Below are positions 17,580-26,144 of a DNA stretch of 64,000 nt, piece after piece. The notes below the pieces were generated by a model that saw only the letters and a program-made list of their open reading frames with translations, ran no database searches and was not told the DNA's origin. The stretch is from Porphyromonas sp. COT-290 OH3588 (GTDB lineage Bacteria; Bacteroidota; Bacteroidia; Bacteroidales; Porphyromonadaceae), in NCBI RefSeq assembly GCF_000769075.1, contig NZ_JRFC01000033.1, positions 40,506-104,505 on the forward strand. The letters run 5' to 3'. Position 1 is the stretch's first letter. Each line of letters begins with the position of its first letter. Made by a program: the position numbers and the translations under genes.

Positions 17580-17800
17580 AGTTGTCCAATAAATCGGGAA
17601 GAAAAAAACCTTTTTTGCCTTGTTTTTTTCGATCTAATTATATCATTTTTGTTTTCAGCGCTTTATATATATCAACTAATACACACTGCACAGGTTTTTT
17701 GTAAGTTGTTGTTATTCAAATATTAGGTTGAGTACGCACAGGTTATCAACAGATTTATGCACATTGCACGGTCGTGATTAATTGACCACTTATGAACATC
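17580..17800. other. Candidate replication origin (oriC) / dnaA control region
   Basis: Upstream of dnaA lies an AT-rich tract (17580-17720, with runs of T and alternating TATATATA), a possible DNA-unwinding element. Next to it are three DnaA-box-like 9-mers: TTATCAACA (17743-17751), TTATGCACA (17755-17763) and TTATGAACA (17790-17798), each one or two changes from TTATCCACA. Genes on both sides point away from it. Origins beside dnaA are common, but origin activity here is inference. Confidence 0.6.
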
Positions 17801-18001
17801 TTACGCTATTCGTCTAGAAAATCTTTCCACACCACCCAGAGGACGCCTCGAGGGTGTGCATAGTGTCGCCTTGAGAGTACTGTGTATTGCTCCCTATAAG
17901 GCTCTTGCCCTGCTATCTTGAGCAGAAGTCTATGGGCGTAATTTGGTTTGACATAAATTTACAACTCTATATTAAGTTCGTATTGCTTGGTTAGGGCTCA
18001 T

Positions 18002-18381
18002 AGCCCGCTAGGGGGCAAAATGGAAAATCGCATATTTGCCCCCTAGCAGGCTCTGTATGGCGTCCGAGTCTATTGGCGCATCTGAACTCTAGTGAGGTGG
18101 AAATAGTGGCCTAGAAAGACTTGTTTTTAATGTATTGATAACCATGTGTTTAGATGGATTTTATGTGCCGTTTATTGTGCTCGTGGCTCATTCCTCAGTA
18201 TTTCTCCCCATCAATCTCCTCGGATCAGTGGACCTATCTCAAACAATTAGCCCACCAATCTGGAGAGATCCTCCCTTCAATTTGTCCATAATGCTCTGCC
18301 ATGCTTTATGAATAGCCTTCTGGTTCTCAAAATTTCTAGGTAATCCCTTTACGATCCTTAACGAAAAAGTAGACGAACGAG
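18002..18381 (+). repeat. Dispersed intergenic repeat, copy 2, with extra hairpin
   Basis: This copy carries the core blocks TATTTGCCCCCTAGCAGGC, TTTCTCCCCATCAATCTCC, GGATCAGTGGACC, GCCCACCAATC and the tail ATCCTTAACGAAAAAGTAGA. Its left terminus is diverged. Unlike other copies it begins with a near-perfect inverted repeat (18002-18019 against 18035-18052, one mismatch) made from the GCCCCCTAG block. It lies between the candidate origin and the sigma-54 activator gene. Confidence 0.75.
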
Positions 18382-18489
18382 CACCCGATACACTCAGGGC
18401 TGTGAGTAAAATGGATATCGCTATACCCCAGACGCAATAGCGAGTAGAGTGAGTAAATGATTATCTTTGTGACAAAATGGCAGTAAGAT

Positions 18490-19794
18490 ATGAATGTCGA
18501 TATACAGCAGATTAAACAAAGATTTGGCATTATAGGCTCCGCTCCGCTCTTGCTCCGAGCGATACAAGTGGCTGTGCAGGTAGCCCCGACCGATATGTCC
18601 GTCCTGATCATGGGGGAGAGTGGTGTCGGTAAAGAGAGCTTCCCACGCATTATCCACCAGTACAGCACGCGCAAGCACGGCCCCTACATAGCGGTGAACT
18701 GTGGTGCTATCCCAGAAGGCACGATAGACTCGGAGCTTTTTGGGCATCTCAAGGGCTCCTTTACTGGAGCTATGGGGGACCGCAAAGGCTACTTCCAAGA
18801 GGCGGACGGGGGGACTATCTTCCTCGATGAGGTCGGGGAGCTACCCCTCTCTACCCAAGCACGCCTCTTGCGTGTCTTGGAGGTGGGTGAGTTTATCCCA
18901 GTAGGGGCTAGCCAGCCCTTGCGTACCAACGTGCGCATCGTCGCAGCCACCAACGTCAATCTGCGTGAGGCCGTAGATCGAGGCCGCTTCCGAGAGGATC
19001 TACTCTTTCGTCTAAATACCGTGCCGATTGAGGTGCCACCTCTGCGTAGGCGTGTGGAGGACATTAGCTTGCTCTTTCGCTACTTCGCCTCGCAAGTGGC
19101 CGACAAGTACAATATGCCTCCGCTACGCCTCGATGACGATGCCGTGCGCTTGCTCCAGCAATACTACTGGCCGGGTAATATCCGTGAGCTGCGCAACCTG
19201 ACAGATCGGATCAGTGTGCTGGAGGAGGAGCGTCAGGTCAGTGCCGCTACGATAGAGAAATATCTGCCTGCCTCAACGAATAGCGACTATCACCCCGCTC
19301 TGCGTCCGATGGTAAGTGAGCCCAGTGGCTCCACCACGGGGCTGGGGGACAGAGAGGCCGTGCTCAACCTATTGAGAGAGATGAAGCAGGAGATGAGTGA
19401 CCTGCGCAAGCTCGTCGGCAATATCATGCAGGGTAAGGTCAAGATCCCCAGCTATGCCGAGGCTACTGTGGCTTCGGTCGAGCCGATTACTCCTATTGGG
19501 CAGCCTATTGTCTCTCACCCTACTCATGCGGTAGAGGAGCTCCCGCCATACCTGCAGGCAGGAGGAGGGGCCAATGCCTACCGACAAGTCTACCGAGGTG
19601 CCGAGGATATTGAGGTGCAAGTGGTAGACGCCAGCCCAGTGGAAGAGGGCCGATCGCTCGAGGAGGTAGAGCGTAATATGATCATCGCAGCTCTGGCACG
19701 CCACTCGGGCAAAAGACGCCCTACGGCAGAGGAGCTCAAAATATCCGAACGTACTCTATATCGCAAAATCAAAGAATATGGCCTTGATGTCTAG
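18490..19794 (+). CDS. Sigma-54-interacting transcriptional activator, no receiver domain
   Basis: An enhancer-binding AAA+ activator of 434 residues that would drive sigma-54 promoters. Only about 20 residues precede the AAA+ core, so there is no response-regulator or sensory domain. Visible motifs are Walker A GESGVGKESF, the sigma-54 contact loop GSFTGA (GAFTGA in most activators), Walker B GGTIFLDEVGEL and the arginine finger region FREDLLFRLN. The C-terminus has a Fis-type helix-turn-helix (RRPTAEELKISERTLYRKI). A 130-residue linker precedes it. Its last 17 bp overlap lptE, implying coupled translation with the envelope genes behind it. How it is switched on is unknown. Confidence 0.92.
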   Translation: MNVDIQQIKQRFGIIGSAPLLLRAIQVAVQVAPTDMSVLIMGESGVGKESFPRIIHQYSTRKHGPYIAVNCGAIPEGTIDSELFGHLKGSFTGAMGDRKGYFQEADGGTIFLDEVGELPLSTQARLLRVLEVGEFIPVGASQPLRTNVRIVAATNVNLREAVDRGRFREDLLFRLNTVPIEVPPLRRRVEDISLLFRYFASQVADKYNMPPLRLDDDAVRLLQQYYWPGNIRELRNLTDRISVLEEERQVSAATIEKYLPASTNSDYHPALRPMVSEPSGSTTGLGDREAVLNLLREMKQEMSDLRKLVGNIMQGKVKIPSYAEATVASVEPITPIGQPIVSHPTHAVEELPPYLQAGGGANAYRQVYRGAEDIEVQVVDASPVEEGRSLEEVERNMIIAALARHSGKRRPTAEELKISERTLYRKIKEYGLDV

Positions 19795-20311
19795 AGGTGC
19801 CCTGCGCTCCCTAAAAATCGCCACACTCGGCCTGTTGATGGCTCTCGTGTGTGCGTGTAGTATTAGCTATAAGTTCAACGGCGGCTCACTCGACTACACT
19901 CGCATCAAGTCGATATCTATCAGCGAGGTGTACAATAGAGCCCCAATTATCTACCCTCCCTTGGCTGCCAACTTCACCGAGCAGCTCAAGGACTTCTATA
20001 CAAGCCGCACTAGGCTCGAGCAGGTGGCTCGAGCAGGAGATCTGGAGCTAGAGTGTACGATCACGGGCTACGACCTAACCCCTATGGCCGTCAGCGACGA
20101 CAACTATGCCTCTCGTACGGTTTTCACTGTGACGATGCAGGTTAAGTACAACAACAATGTGGACGAGAAAGAAAGCTTTGATCGTAGCTTCAAGGCCCAT
20201 CGGGATTTTGATCGCAACCAGACATTCGTATCCGTCCAAGACCAGCTACTAGAGGAGATCATAGAGGATCTGATTAAGCAGATCTACAACGCCACGGTAG
20301 AGAATTGGTAA
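19778..20311 (+). CDS. lptE: LptE-like LPS-assembly lipoprotein
   Basis: A predicted outer-membrane lipoprotein of 177 residues that would plug LptD during LPS export. The signal ends in the lipobox VCAC (LGLLMALVCAC). The mature part follows the Bacteroidota LptE pattern: YKFNGGSLDYTRIKSISI, APIIYPPLAANFTEQLKD and L-E-C-T-I-T-G-Y. The start overlaps the activator gene by 17 bp; a second ATG three codons later is also possible. The order sigma-54 activator, lptE, repeat protein, secG recurs in Bacteroidota (recalled), which supports the call. Confidence 0.82.
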   Translation: MALMSRGALRSLKIATLGLLMALVCACSISYKFNGGSLDYTRIKSISISEVYNRAPIIYPPLAANFTEQLKDFYTSRTRLEQVARAGDLELECTITGYDLTPMAVSDDNYASRTVFTVTMQVKYNNNVDEKESFDRSFKAHRDFDRNQTFVSVQDQLLEEIIEDLIKQIYNATVENW

Positions 20312-20320
20312 CCCAAAGCT

Positions 20321-21016
20321 ATGAAGCGAGAAGAACTATACGCCTATATGCGAGATCCTAGTAGCATCGCCCCAGATGCTCTACCCGCTCTCCGTGAGCT
20401 TGTGGAGGCATACCCCTACTGTGCGAGCTACACCTTTCTCTACCTCTATGCCTTGGCCAGAAGCGAGGATTTGCGCTATCGCTCCGAGCTTAGACGGCTG
20501 GCGCTATATTTGCCCGATCGAGGTAGACTATATAATATGGTAGAGAACGGAGAGCCTGCCGTGGTAGCGCAGAGCCCATCGATCGCTACACAGCCGAGAG
20601 ATTCATTCTCCATCATCGACAGCTATCTAGGCGAGATGCGTGCCGCAGGCGAGGACTTGCCTAGTGAGCTCAGCTATACGACCTCGACCGAGCGAGAGGA
20701 TTATTTCGCCAGCGAGCCCCATATCACAGCCGAGGAGCAGGAGGTGCTCGAGTTTCTCGCCAAGAGAGGAGCTATGCAGAGCTCCAGCGAGGAGGCCTTG
20801 GCTATGCCATCGCAGCGAGCAGGCGAGGAGGTACAGACCGATGAATTAGAGGAAGCGCTCTTCACCGAAACCCTAGCCAAAATCTACATTCAGCAGGGTA
20901 AGTACGACAGAGCATTGCGCATTATTCGCTCTATCAGTTTGAATTATCCGAAAAAAAACCTTTACTTTGCAGACCAAATTAGGTTCTTGGAACGATTGAT
21001 AAATAACAAACAATAA
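20321..21016 (+). CDS. Conserved hypothetical protein, helical repeat-like
   Basis: I do not recognise a named family for this 231-residue protein. It has no signal peptide or TM segment. The first 75 residues are a helical unit (ALPALRELVEAYPYCASYTF), and the last 45 form another (EALFTETLAKIYIQQGKYDR then ALRIIRSISLNYPKKNLYFA) with the spacing of a tetratricopeptide repeat. An acidic, low-complexity linker joins them. It begins 9 bp after lptE and ends 14 bp before secG, so it belongs to the same operon and may be a scaffold in envelope biogenesis; that role is inference. Confidence 0.8.
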   Translation: MKREELYAYMRDPSSIAPDALPALRELVEAYPYCASYTFLYLYALARSEDLRYRSELRRLALYLPDRGRLYNMVENGEPAVVAQSPSIATQPRDSFSIIDSYLGEMRAAGEDLPSELSYTTSTEREDYFASEPHITAEEQEVLEFLAKRGAMQSSSEEALAMPSQRAGEEVQTDELEEALFTETLAKIYIQQGKYDRALRIIRSISLNYPKKNLYFADQIRFLERLINNKQ

Positions 21017-21030
21017 GATAATAGACACAG

Positions 21031-21426
21031 ATGTTTTACACGTTTCTCACAGTATTGATTGTACTCGGTGCTCTTGCCCTAGTATTCATCGTACTTATCC
21101 AGAAGTCTAAGGGCGGTGGTCTAGCCTCGGGCTTTGCCTCTAGCAACAACATCATGGGCGTACGTAAGACGACCGATTTCCTCGAGAAGGCTACTTGGTG
21201 GCTCTTTGGCTTTGTCGCTGTCCTGAGCATCGGCTCTACCGCCTTTATTGCTTCGGCAGACGACAGCGAGGGCAACAAGGTACAGCAGGCCGTAGAGCAG
21301 AAAGCTGCCGAGCCAACTGCACTGCCTAGCGCACCAGCCTTTGGGGGTGAAGCCGCTACTGCCCCAGCCGTTGAGGCCCCTACGCAGGAGGTTGCTCCTG
21401 TGGCTACAGACTCTATCGCTGGATAG
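21031..21426 (+). CDS. secG: Preprotein translocase subunit SecG
   Basis: A small inner-membrane partner of SecYE. The 131-residue product has two TM segments (about 3-22 and 57-76) separated by the conserved cytoplasmic motif QKSKGGGLASGFASSNNIMG then RKTTDFLEKATW, the hallmark of SecG. The C-terminal 50 residues are a low-complexity Ala/Pro/Glu tail, common in Bacteroidota SecG. It is the last gene of the sigma-54 activator operon and is followed by a strong terminator. Confidence 0.94.
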   Translation: MFYTFLTVLIVLGALALVFIVLIQKSKGGGLASGFASSNNIMGVRKTTDFLEKATWWLFGFVAVLSIGSTAFIASADDSEGNKVQQAVEQKAAEPTALPSAPAFGGEAATAPAVEAPTQEVAPVATDSIAG

Positions 21427-21472
21427 TCTAGAGATACGTCTAGCTTAGCTCTCCTAGAGCTACACATCACAA

Positions 21473-21520
21473 TAAACATATCGCCCCGCCGTGCTACAGC
21501 ACGGCGGGGCGATATGTTTA
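21473..21520. terminator. Bidirectional terminator between secG and the GH3/beta-lactamase gene
   Basis: Perfect 23-bp complementary arms with a GC-rich core (CGCCCCGCCGTGCT) and AT-rich ends that give T-runs in both directions lie between convergent genes. Confidence 0.88.
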
Positions 21521-21577
21521 TCAGCTATGGCACACTTGTCGGTCGAGCCACGCATCTGCTAGGCCGAGAGCAGGCCT

Positions 21578-24500
21578 TCACTCAAGAGCATCGTATATGG
21601 TCTGGTGCATACGAGGGCGCAGTAGCTCCGTAATGAGCGTAGTGTTTTGCCTAGAGGGGTAGGTGCGGTTGGAGAGGAAGATGAAGATTAGCCCCTCGGC
21701 CGGGTCAATCCAAAAGGCTGTCCCAGTGAAGCCAAAATGCCCAACCGTTTGCTCCGAAGCACTATCGGCAGCAGGGTTGACGCCTCGCTTGCGTGGCTTG
21801 TCGAATCCTAGCGCACGCAGACCTCCCACTCCAGTGGTTTTGATGAATTGCTCCACCGTAGCGGCGGGGATAATGCTCTGCTCTTGCCATACTCCTTTGT
21901 CCATAATGAGCTGGCACAGGCGCCCCAGTTCGCTTGCCGCACCAAAAAGGCCAGCATTACCCGCTACACCACCAAGGCATGCTGCCGTTTCATCGTCCAC
22001 GGTTCCTCGTATGATCTGCTTGCGCAGGAAGTCATCACGCTGAGCAGGGGCAATCTGCTCTATTGAGATACCATGATCGAGGGGGCGATAGTAGACCTTC
22101 GCCCCAATAGGACGAGCGATGTAGCGGTCGAAGTATTCGTCGAGTGGATTGCCCGTTACCCGTTCGGCTATCTGTTGTAGCAGGACAAAGTTTAGATCGC
22201 TGTATCGGTACTTACCCACACCTCTGAGGTTGGTTTCGGCCAGACTCTCCATTATACAGGTCTTGAAGCTGGGGGAGATATACAGATCTCGTGCGAAGGG
22301 TAATGTGTGCTGGGCAGAGGGCTTGGTCGAGATATACTCCTTGAGCCACCCGAAGTGAGGGTTCCCCCAAGCCTTGCCGACCAAGGGAATACCGCCGGGG
22401 AATGGATTGTAGCGAATTAGATTGCCCTCATAGCTGTTGGGGTCTATCAGATCCCTAAAGAAGTTGATCCCTGCTGGTAGCCCAGACTGATGAAGCAGCA
22501 GATCTCTGATGCGCACATTAGCCACTGGTGCAGACTTCAGCTCTGGTAGATAGTGGCCAACTCGGCCGTCGAGCTTAACCTTGTTTTGGGCCACGAGTAG
22601 CATCATCACTGGGGTCGTCACAAGAGCTTTGGTGATCGAGGCTACATCGTAGAGATGATTGACCGTGGTGGGTTTGGCGCCTACACCACCCGTTAGTGTG
22701 CCGAACGCCTTGTTGTAGACGACTTGCCCACGGTGCGCAACGTAGATTTGGCAGCCGGGGAAAGCACCCTTGTGGATTCCCTCTAGGGCCAGCTGGTCTA
22801 GTGCTGTCAGTTTGCCTAGATTGAGCCGACCTAGGTTGGAAGATTTGGCGAAGCCTTGCGAGGGAGTAGGGCGGGCGGGCTGAGTTTGGCAAAGTGCCCT
22901 CGTGAGTGCCGTAGGATCCTCGGGATCCTCCGATGGCTCGAGCTCATTGCTGGGGGACTGTAGCTGCATCGAGGGGGCTAGTAGGGCTAGCACAGCCTCT
23001 TGAGCCTCCTTCGCCGCCTCAAAGGCAATTAGGACTACGTCGGCCATCTTGTGCCACTGCGCCGTCCGATTGACCCGATAGGGCGAGGTCATGTAGGCTA
23101 CCACGAGCGGTTTCTTAACGCCAATTTGAGTCAAGGCTTGTGTCGGTAGGTTGGTCGTCTGGAAGATCTGGACGAGTACCAGCCCATAGCTGTTGAGCCG
23201 ATCGGGCGACTTGGAGATGGCGTCCCAAGTAAAGTAGTCGATCTTGCTACCTGCACCACCAGTACTTGTGGGGCGAGTGACATTGCTAACAGGGTTTTTG
23301 CCAATCTGTACTACGGCGATGCGTTTGTGCTTCATACTTCTCAGGTCACGCAGTGTAGCCCTCTCCTTGTGCAGGTAATAGAGCGAGGCTTGCCAAGCCT
23401 CTCGCATCTGTGCCTCGGCACTAGGCGTCCAGATAGCCTTATGTATGGTGGCTGCCGTGGCTGTACTCCTTGCTTCTTGCTTGATGAGGCGCCACTTGTA
23501 GTATAGTACTTTGATCACCTTGCTGCGCAGGAGCGCCTCGCTCAGCCTGCCGTCTTGGACAGCTCGTAGTAGCTCTTGGTGCATGGCCTCGGGGTTGATA
23601 GGCCCTAGTAGGATATCATTGCCTGCCAGTAGAGCTTGTAGCCCCACCTCTTTGATGCCACTGGCGTGCACACCTTTCATCTCCAGCCCATCGGTGAAGA
23701 CAAGGCCACCGAACTTCATTTCGTCTTTGAGTAGAGCAGTCGTAATAGTTGGGCTAAGCGAGCTAGGTAGTTTCACTTCCTCGTAGGCTGGTACACGTAG
23801 ATGCGCCGTCATGATCCCCCCGTGTCCCGCTTTGATGTACTCGGCGAAGGGATAGAGCTCTACACGTTGCATACGTTTCATGTCAGCCCAAACGGTCGGT
23901 AAGGTATGGTGCGAATCCTCGCTCGTGTCGCCGTGTCCGGGGAAATGTTTGGCGACAGAGAGTACACCGCCGTCTTCTAGGCCAGCAGCGTAGGCTAGAG
24001 ATCTACTGGCTACATCCTCTGGGCTCTCGCCGAAGCTACGTGTCCCGATGACGGGGTTGTGAGGATTGATATTGACGTCCACATCAGGGGCAAAGTTGAT
24101 ATGGATACCCATTAGGCGACATTGGCGTGCAATCTCTCGGCCATAGTTGTAGAGCAGCTGATTGTCGGCATTGAGCCCTAGCCCCATATTGCGAGGGTAG
24201 CGAGGAGCGTCCTTGAGCCTCATATATAGCCCCCATTCGCCATCTAGGGCAATGAGCATTGGTACACGGCTCACTCGTTGGAGCTCATCGTTCATCTTGA
24301 TTTGTTCAGCTAGTAGACCCTTTTGATATAGGATGCCTCCCCAGCCCATTTTGCTGGTTCGTCGAGCTTCGTGGGCGATACGCCCTGCATCTGCCGACGG
24401 ATATACAATAGGCATGATGAGCTGGGCGATGCGCTCCTCAGTGGTGAGGGTTTGGTATAAACTATCAGCCCAAGCCACCATCGCCTCTTTGTCTACAGAG

Positions 24501-24598
24501 CCGAATAGGTGCTTGGGTAGCTTGTCGGGAGATGAAGCCCATAGTCTAGGAATCAATAAGGTTAGTGCGATTAGGCTCGCCCAGTTTTTTCGATTCAT
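21578..24598 (-). CDS. NagZ-like glycoside hydrolase family 3 fused to beta-lactamase-like serine hydrolase
   Basis: A two-enzyme exported fusion of about 1006 residues. The N-terminal half is GH3: the signature KHFPGHGDTSEDSHHTLPTV identifies the beta-N-acetylglucosaminidase (NagZ) branch, with nucleophile Asp in VFTDGLEMKGV. The C-terminal half is a class C beta-lactamase/PBP4-like domain with SxxK in VASITKALVTTP, a YxN-equivalent in YRYSDLNF and HFGFTGTAF near the end. Together they suggest trimming of peptidoglycan or muropeptides. A longer frame starts 19 codons upstream, but MNRKNWASLIALTLLIPRLWA is a good signal peptide, so that ATG is preferred. The fusion is known in Bacteroidota; exact substrates are unproven. 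Confidence 0.92.
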   Translation of the reverse strand: MNRKNWASLIALTLLIPRLWASSPDKLPKHLFGSVDKEAMVAWADSLYQTLTTEERIAQLIMPIVYPSADAGRIAHEARRTSKMGWGGILYQKGLLAEQIKMNDELQRVSRVPMLIALDGEWGLYMRLKDAPRYPRNMGLGLNADNQLLYNYGREIARQCRLMGIHINFAPDVDVNINPHNPVIGTRSFGESPEDVASRSLAYAAGLEDGGVLSVAKHFPGHGDTSEDSHHTLPTVWADMKRMQRVELYPFAEYIKAGHGGIMTAHLRVPAYEEVKLPSSLSPTITTALLKDEMKFGGLVFTDGLEMKGVHASGIKEVGLQALLAGNDILLGPINPEAMHQELLRAVQDGRLSEALLRSKVIKVLYYKWRLIKQEARSTATAATIHKAIWTPSAEAQMREAWQASLYYLHKERATLRDLRSMKHKRIAVVQIGKNPVSNVTRPTSTGGAGSKIDYFTWDAISKSPDRLNSYGLVLVQIFQTTNLPTQALTQIGVKKPLVVAYMTSPYRVNRTAQWHKMADVVLIAFEAAKEAQEAVLALLAPSMQLQSPSNELEPSEDPEDPTALTRALCQTQPARPTPSQGFAKSSNLGRLNLGKLTALDQLALEGIHKGAFPGCQIYVAHRGQVVYNKAFGTLTGGVGAKPTTVNHLYDVASITKALVTTPVMMLLVAQNKVKLDGRVGHYLPELKSAPVANVRIRDLLLHQSGLPAGINFFRDLIDPNSYEGNLIRYNPFPGGIPLVGKAWGNPHFGWLKEYISTKPSAQHTLPFARDLYISPSFKTCIMESLAETNLRGVGKYRYSDLNFVLLQQIAERVTGNPLDEYFDRYIARPIGAKVYYRPLDHGISIEQIAPAQRDDFLRKQIIRGTVDDETAACLGGVAGNAGLFGAASELGRLCQLIMDKGVWQEQSIIPAATVEQFIKTTGVGGLRALGFDKPRKRGVNPAADSASEQTVGHFGFTGTAFWIDPAEGLIFIFLSNRTYPSRQNTTLITELLRPRMHQTIYDALE

Positions 24599-24682
24599 AT
24601 TGTCTAAATATAACTTGAGATGGGGTGCTGTTGTCAGCGATAGATCTTCGCTCATAGGCGAAGTCGAGTATACTTATGAACG

Positions 24683-24724
24683 AACATAGGCGAGCTAGCA
24701 GCCTGCTGCCCACTCGCCTATGTT
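24683..24724 (-). terminator. Hairpin after the C1 peptidase gene
   Basis: A 12-bp perfect stem (AACATAGGCGAG with CTCGCCTATGTT) has a second short inverted repeat (GCAGCCTGCTGC) inside. The T-run is weak on either strand. Confidence 0.6.
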
Positions 24725-24746
24725 TGATTGGTGCCTTAGAGGCGGG

Positions 24747-25958
24747 CTATTTTTTTAGACCCAACTTCTTGGCGATGTCGGTAGGTATAGCATCCTTGTG
24801 CAGTACGATATTCATCGTCTTGCCCGCAACGAAGTTGTAGGATACATACCAGATACCCTTGTAGTCGCCTGTTTCTCCCCAAGAGTTCTTAACCATGAAA
24901 AACTTGCGGCCAAGCTGATTCTTGGCCAATCCGAAGATTGTCATGCCATGGTCGTCGGTGAGCTGATAGTTGTCATAGCCCTTCTGGCGACTCTCTTGAG
25001 TTGGCGTTAGCTCTGGTACATCGGCACGATAAATGAGCTTCTTGATCTCGGCCTGCTTGTCCGCACGGCTTAGACCTACCCAGCGATCTTGGTCGCTACC
25101 CTTAGTCTCGATTTCCTCCACATCAGCTAGGACACCGATACCATCGCGAGTAAAACCAATCTCACTCACGTCCGAGCCCCAAGCGAAGCTATAACCGGTG
25201 TTGATTGCATGCTCCATCGTCTGCATCAGCTCCTCGATAGGTAGGTTGTAGCTTTCGCTCCAGCGCCAGTTGTCTTGAATTTCTAGGATAAACTTGCTGT
25301 AGAATGGGTGGTGAGTGTAGGACGTGAGAGATACGTAGTCGTCGGGATTAACTCCCATCTCGGCCGCATAGCTCTTGGGCGTGTACTTCTTGCCATTCCA
25401 CTCAAACTCCTTGGGTAGCTCCCCTAGGTAGGTATCTATGATTTTATTGTATGCGGGCCACCAAGCGGTAGAGAGGGTTCCATTTGGGTTCTTGATTACG
25501 GCATCTAGGAAAGCCTTGGAAGTGGCTGCAATTTCGCTATGCTGATTTTTCTTCGTGCCGTAGTTAAGACCGGGCATGATAGACTGAGGAACAGCTCCGT
25601 AGTGCTTGAGTACATAGAGTACGTCGTAGAATGAGCCGCCCTGCTCGTAGTTGAGGAAGCCATGCATGCGAACGTACTTACGAGCCTTGTCGCGATACGA
25701 ATGGCTCACTACGAACATCTCGGAGAGATCATACTCCGGTTTGCCCATACGGATTAGCTCCTCCTCAATGAAGCTCTGCCCAGAGTAGCTCCAGCAGGTT
25801 CCCGAGTTAGCTTGATCCTTGATGGACGTGCGTCCTACTTCCTTAATGGTTGTGAAGACGTTCTTGGCGTTCGGGTCATTCTTTTTAGACTTCTTCTGCG
25901 CACTCAGATTGGGCACTGACATTAGGAGCATTGCTCCTAGAATCATGATTTTCTTCAT
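24747..25958 (-). CDS. Exported C1-family cysteine aminopeptidase (bleomycin hydrolase/PepC type)
   Basis: A papain-fold peptidase of 403 residues. The signal MKKIMILGAMLLMSVPNLSA marks the start; an upstream non-ATG extension of 26 codons is rejected because it would bury the signal. Catalytic elements are the oxyanion Gln and nucleophile Cys in DQANSGTCWSYSGQ, the His in LTDDHGMTIFG and the Asn in MVKNSWGETG. The C1B (PepC) subfamily has the same order, but most bacterial PepC are cytoplasmic, whereas this one is exported, suiting an organism that lives on peptides. A -7 box lies about 75 bp upstream. Confidence 0.9.
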   Translation of the reverse strand: MKKIMILGAMLLMSVPNLSAQKKSKKNDPNAKNVFTTIKEVGRTSIKDQANSGTCWSYSGQSFIEEELIRMGKPEYDLSEMFVVSHSYRDKARKYVRMHGFLNYEQGGSFYDVLYVLKHYGAVPQSIMPGLNYGTKKNQHSEIAATSKAFLDAVIKNPNGTLSTAWWPAYNKIIDTYLGELPKEFEWNGKKYTPKSYAAEMGVNPDDYVSLTSYTHHPFYSKFILEIQDNWRWSESYNLPIEELMQTMEHAINTGYSFAWGSDVSEIGFTRDGIGVLADVEEIETKGSDQDRWVGLSRADKQAEIKKLIYRADVPELTPTQESRQKGYDNYQLTDDHGMTIFGLAKNQLGRKFFMVKNSWGETGDYKGIWYVSYNFVAGKTMNIVLHKDAIPTDIAKKLGLKK

Positions 25959-26033
25959 AATATGCTTGCTTGAATTTATGATTAGCAACGTTGTATATCC
26001 GCCCCAATAGAGTCTATTTAGACAAGGGACTAC

Positions 26034-26041
26034 CAAAGATA
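26034..26041 (-). promoter_or_regulatory. Candidate -7 box for the C1 peptidase gene
   Basis: The minus strand reads TATCTTTG, a match to TAnnTTTG about 75 bp upstream of the chosen ATG. No -33 element at standard spacing. Confidence 0.4.
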
Positions 26042-26144
26042 CACAATTATCGCTAAGTTGTGAAGTACTACTTGTCTATTTCGTTGCCTCACTGGACTAA
26101 GACGATCCCTATATCTGGAATTCATCAGCCTGGCCTACGGCAAT

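Noticed and set aside
17523..17726. 67-codon plus-strand ORF between dnaA and the DnaA-box cluster
   Set aside because: It lies in the AT-rich candidate origin, is composed mostly of T-run codons and has no recognisable motif.
18002..18052. Near-perfect hairpin read as a terminator of dnaA or of an upstream gene
   Set aside because: No gene ends there: dnaA is transcribed away from it and the next gene starts 440 bp further on.
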